Part shown: positions 60,786 through 64,000 of the stretch, in pieces
Layout of the letters: every line of letters begins with the position of its first letter
Numbering within the stretch: position 1 is the first letter of the stretch
Assembly: GCA_004211785.1 (NCBI GenBank)
Contig: SHBX01000007.1
Coordinates: 1 to 64,000 of the forward strand
Length of the DNA: 64,000 bases
Source of the DNA: Winogradskyella sp.
Lineage (GTDB): Bacteria > Bacteroidota > Bacteroidia > Flavobacteriales > Flavobacteriaceae
Direction: 5' to 3'
Made by a program: the position numbers and the translations under genes
The notes under the pieces: generated by a model
Told to the model about the DNA's origin: nothing
What the model saw: the letters and a program-made list of their open reading frames with translations, nothing else
The model's database searches: none

Positions 60786-62870
60786 ATGATTCTAAATAAA
60801 AAATATTTCTGTATTTATTTTTCACTTTTTTTAATTACCTCATTATTTCCTCAAGAACAAAAGGAGGTAAAAGCTGATTCTACAAAGGCAGAGCGTTTAG
60901 AAGAAGTTTTAATTACAGCAACCAGAACCGTTAGGCAGTTATCATCTTTACCTCTTCCGGCACAAATTATTTCTAAAAAAGAACTTAAGAGCACAAATAC
61001 AATTCGCTTAAATGATATTTTGAATGAACAAACAGGGCTAATTACCATTCCTGATTTTGGAGGAGGAGAGGGCATACAATTACAAGGGTTAGATTCTCAA
61101 TATACATTGATTTTGGTCGATGGTGTACCACTTATAGGACGTTCAGCAGGAACGCTAGATTTAAGCCGAGTTACAGTTGGTAACATTAAGCAAATAGAAA
61201 TTGTAAAAGGAGCATCGTCAAGTCTTTATGGAAGTGAAGCTTTGGGAGGTGTTATCAATATTATTACAGAGAAACCAAAACAAGGTTTTGGAGGAAACGT
61301 CAATTATAGATTAGGAGCTTTTAATACAAATGATTTCAGCACGACTATTGATTATAAGAAAGAAAAACTTGGTATAAGTGCATTTGTAAACAGATTGAGT
61401 AGTGATGGCTATGATTTAACAGAAAGCGACAACCTCAATACGGTTGAGCCTTTTAGTAACTATACATTAAATACTAAATTAACTTATGATTTTACTGAAA
61501 ATACAGACCTTTTTGTTTCAGCCAGATACTATACTCAAAATCAAGACTTTATTGCTTCTGAAGTATTAAGAGGAGAAAGCAATATAAATGAGTGGAATAC
61601 ACATTTACAGCTTAATCATAAATATAATGAAAAATGGAGCAGTTACTTTGAGTTTTATGCTACGCGATACAAAGCTGATGAATTTTTAGATGACTCTGAT
61701 GGTTTAAGATTTAGTGATAATTTTTTTAATCAATTGATGATTAGACCTGAGATTAGGGCTACATATAGTCCAAAATCAAAAAGTACTTTTATTGGAGGAG
61801 TTGGTTTTAATCACGAAACTTTAGAACGTACAGACTTTACCGATGAGCCAATTTTTAATTCGCCTTATGCTTACCTTCAATATGATACTAATCCAACGGA
61901 AAAGCTTAACATCATTGTAGGTGCTCGTTTTGATAGCCATAATGAGTATGAATCTCAATTTAGTCCTAAAGCAGCATTAAGATATGAGTTTAATGATAAA
62001 CTGGCTTTAAAAGGCTCAATAGGTTATGGCTTTAAAGCTCCAGATTTTAGACAACTTTACTTTGACTTTACAAATGCAACAGTAGGTTATACAGTACTAG
62101 GATATAATGCTGTTAGTACTGCCATTCCTCTTTTAGAAGAACAAGGTCAGATTGCAAATATTCTAGTGCCTATTTCAGAGTTTCAAGATGAATTAAAGCC
62201 AGAAAGCTCTATTGGTATAAATGTGGGTACAGATTATAAATTGACTTCAAACATCAAACTCAATATTAACCTTTTTAGAAATACAATTGACAACCTTATT
62301 GACACAAGAATTATTGCAAATAAGAATAATGGGCAGAATGTGTTCAGTTATTTTAATGTCAACGAAGTATATACTCAAGGATTAGAGTTTAATGCTTCTT
62401 GGAAGCCCAATAATCAATTTAAAATCACAGGAGGTTATCAATTACTGTATGCAAAAGATAAAGAAGCAGAAAGAGCCTTTGAGAAGGGAGAAGTATTTGC
62501 CAGAGAGAATCCATCATCACCCTCATTTCAGCTAGACAAGGAAGATTATTTTGGTCTTTACAATAGGTCAAGGCACATGGCTAATCTAAAGCTGTTCTAC
62601 AACATTCCAAAATACAAACTTAATGCAAATATAAGAACAACTTACAGAAGTAAATATGGATTATTTGATAGCAACGGGAATGGCTATTTAGATAACTATG
62701 ACAATTTTGTAGATGGTTACTCAATCATCGATATAGCAGTTAATAAGACCTTTTATAAGAACTATGAATTAGGATTCGGAGTCGATAACCTTTTTGATTT
62801 TTTAGATACTCAAAACATAAGCAATATACCAGGTCGAATTATATACGGAAAACTTAATATTCAATTTTAA
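60786..62870 (+). CDS. TonB-dependent haem receptor
   Basis: Protein of 694 aa. Signal peptide, then the TonB box region and plug: LEEVLITATRTVRQLSSLPLPAQ, TNTIRLNDILNEQTGLITIPDFGGGEGIQLQGLDSQYTLILVDGVPL, IVKGASSSLYGSEALGGVIN. The 22-strand barrel ends IIYGKLNIQF. Located in front of HmuY and DoxX-like genes, so the likely ligand is haem. First gene of the plus-strand operon. Confidence 0.92.
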   Translation: MILNKKYFCIYFSLFLITSLFPQEQKEVKADSTKAERLEEVLITATRTVRQLSSLPLPAQIISKKELKSTNTIRLNDILNEQTGLITIPDFGGGEGIQLQGLDSQYTLILVDGVPLIGRSAGTLDLSRVTVGNIKQIEIVKGASSSLYGSEALGGVINIITEKPKQGFGGNVNYRLGAFNTNDFSTTIDYKKEKLGISAFVNRLSSDGYDLTESDNLNTVEPFSNYTLNTKLTYDFTENTDLFVSARYYTQNQDFIASEVLRGESNINEWNTHLQLNHKYNEKWSSYFEFYATRYKADEFLDDSDGLRFSDNFFNQLMIRPEIRATYSPKSKSTFIGGVGFNHETLERTDFTDEPIFNSPYAYLQYDTNPTEKLNIIVGARFDSHNEYESQFSPKAALRYEFNDKLALKGSIGYGFKAPDFRQLYFDFTNATVGYTVLGYNAVSTAIPLLEEQGQIANILVPISEFQDELKPESSIGINVGTDYKLTSNIKLNINLFRNTIDNLIDTRIIANKNNGQNVFSYFNVNEVYTQGLEFNASWKPNNQFKITGGYQLLYAKDKEAERAFEKGEVFARENPSSPSFQLDKEDYFGLYNRSRHMANLKLFYNIPKYKLNANIRTTYRSKYGLFDSNGNGYLDNYDNFVDGYSIIDIAVNKTFYKNYELGFGVDNLFDFLDTQNISNIPGRIIYGKLNIQF

Positions 62871-62888
62871 TACTTAAACACAAATACC

Positions 62889-63521
62889 ATGAAAACAATT
62901 AAACTTTTTACATTATTAGCATTATTTATAGGATTCTCATCATGCAGTAGTGATGACGATGGAGGAACACCTTTATTAGAGGTTGAATCTGAAACTTTTT
63001 CAAATCTTCATGCACCGCAAGTAGGAGGTCAAGGCACAGGTCAGGACGTTTCAGGAGCATTTACAAAATTTGATTTTTCAACAGGTCAAATGACGACGAG
63101 TGAAACGGATTGGGACATTGCCTTTAGAGGAACTTCGATTATTGTTAATGGAGGTGTCTCTCTTGGAACTAATGACGAGCCAGGCAGAACAGGAAATGCA
63201 GGAGCTTATATAGCTGATGGAACGTTTGCTTCTATTTCTGAAGTCAATATATCTTTAATAGCGCAAGATTCTGATACCGGATATGCTATCCCAAGTGGAA
63301 GTGGTAACGGCTGGTATCTATACAACCCGCAAGCTTTCTTAATTACACCAATTGCAGGTAAGATATTAGTATTTAGAACTAGAGATGGGAAATATGCTAA
63401 AGTTGAGATTTTGAGCTACTATGAGAATGCACCAGATAATCCAGACGCCATGACTGATGCAGGTAGATATTATACATTTAACTATATCTATCAGCCAAAT
63501 GACGGTATAATAACATTTTAA
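62889..63521 (+). CDS. HmuY-family haem-binding lipoprotein
   Basis: Protein of 210 aa with a lipobox (IGFSSCSSDDD). HmuY fold: FTKFDFSTGQMTTSETDWDIAFRGTSIIVNGG, YAIPSGSGNGWYLYNP, ITPIAGKILVFRTRDGKYAKVEILSYYEN. HmuY proteins take haem from the environment and pass it to the TonB receptor. Starts 18 bp after the receptor stop. Confidence 0.9.
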   Translation: MKTIKLFTLLALFIGFSSCSSDDDGGTPLLEVESETFSNLHAPQVGGQGTGQDVSGAFTKFDFSTGQMTTSETDWDIAFRGTSIIVNGGVSLGTNDEPGRTGNAGAYIADGTFASISEVNISLIAQDSDTGYAIPSGSGNGWYLYNPQAFLITPIAGKILVFRTRDGKYAKVEILSYYENAPDNPDAMTDAGRYYTFNYIYQPNDGIITF

Positions 63522-63523
63522 TT

Positions 63524-63973
63524 ATGGCAAAATCAATTAGTATCTTATTTATCATTTTTCGTCTTTTTTTAGGTGGATTTATGATATATGGCGGGATTCA
63601 AAAATTCCAAAAACCAATACCAGAGCCAATCGAAGTTATTGAAAAAGCACAAAAGTTTTCATCACCTGAAAAGGAAAGCACTCTGCAAAAAATATTATAT
63701 ATAAGTGGAGCAAAACAGACAGGCTATTTCTGGCAAGTATTAGGCGTTTGTGAGTTATTGTTTGGGCTATTATTAATCCTACAAGGAACAGGCTTTATAG
63801 GCGCTTTGTTTTTGCTTCCAATTACATTACATATTTTCTTATTTCATTTATTTTTAGAAGCAGATGAGGTAGGAGAATTGATACAAACAAGTGCATTATT
63901 TGCTATTAATATAGCTCTTGTATTAAGAGAAAAAGAAAAATGTGAGCATTTACTTTGGATAAAACCTATTTGA
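63524..63973 (+). CDS. DoxX-like membrane protein
   Basis: Protein of 149 aa with four membrane helices: SILFIIFRLFLGGFMIYGGIQKF, QVLGVCELLFGLLLIL, FIGALFLLPITLHIFLFHLFL, TSALFAINIALVL. DoxX family pattern. 2 bp after HmuY, so part of the haem operon; perhaps a redox or transport accessory. Ends near the window edge. Confidence 0.85.
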   Translation: MAKSISILFIIFRLFLGGFMIYGGIQKFQKPIPEPIEVIEKAQKFSSPEKESTLQKILYISGAKQTGYFWQVLGVCELLFGLLLILQGTGFIGALFLLPITLHIFLFHLFLEADEVGELIQTSALFAINIALVLREKEKCEHLLWIKPI

Positions 63974-64000
63974 TTTTTAAACCCTTGCTTATAAGTGAGG

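Noticed and set aside
1-64000. CRISPR arrays, tRNA or rRNA genes, complete insertion sequences
   Set aside because: Looked for regular direct repeats, tRNA T-arms and transposase motifs; none supported.

Overview
The window is AT-rich chromosomal DNA of a member of the Bacteroidota, almost certainly a marine-type Flavobacteriaceae. Four things point there. The tmRNA tag reads GENNYALAA. Several genes have the Bacteroidota -7 promoter box TAnnTTTG. Ribosome-binding sites are mostly weak and A-rich. The families found (TonB receptor with HmuY, Haem_bd cytochromes, CcsBA, DUF6607, FG-GAP and lipoprotein families) are typical of the group. No tRNA, rRNA, CRISPR array or complete insertion sequence was seen.

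Layout. (1) 1-6.1 kb is a small accessory patch at the 3' end of ssrA. It holds a serine recombinase whose reading frame runs antisense into ssrA, a 47-aa ORF coupled to it, a MerR-like regulator with a palindromic operator, a lipoprotein, a folded intergenic element, a cytochrome P460, and two decayed genes (a kinase-like remnant and a Rieske gene with TGA at an iron-ligand cysteine). (2) 6.2-24 kb is on the minus strand and rich in thiol, sulfoxide and redox functions: a double-glutaredoxin/thioredoxin reductase fusion, MsrA proteins, AhpD-like, TlpA-like, DM13, SelO, and an overlapping seven-gene operon that includes a Rieske-TPP enzyme fusion and an antiporter. (3) 24.1-30.9 kb is a four-gene operon with about 4-bp gaps: an HD-PycTM membrane protein, a class III cyclase-like protein, an outer-membrane protein, and a phosphoesterase/OMP giant. 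It resembles Pycsar-type nucleotide signalling. (4) 31-44.3 kb is rich in haem proteins: tandem P460, CcsBA cytochrome c maturation, two Haem_bd cytochromes, a cytochrome c-pentapeptide fusion, plus a metallo-beta-lactamase, a thiolase and a porin. (5) 44.9-49.4 kb carries more redox repair: a disulfide reductase, a Grx-GNAT fusion, a TlpA-like protein, MsrA/MsrB and an AraC regulator.

(6) 49.6-59.5 kb is the least explained region. A Pro-rich mini-lipoprotein precedes a TPR histidine kinase and an atypical response regulator. A run of plus-strand genes follows: DUF1508, three small proteins, TerB-like, coiled-coil membrane protein, vWA-like lipoprotein, DUF4236, restriction-type nuclease domain, secreted SNase and a Zn-motif protein. 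Two of its promoters share a near-identical inverted repeat at exactly the same distance from the -7 box, and a third copy lies upstream of the kinase. The kinase start codon sits inside a perfect hairpin followed by a T run. This is the best candidate for an undescribed system. (7) 59.8-64 kb is a haem/iron uptake cluster (DUF6607, TonB receptor, HmuY, DoxX-like) with a Fur-like palindrome in the shared promoter region.

All calls come from reading the sequence and remembering families; no searches were run.
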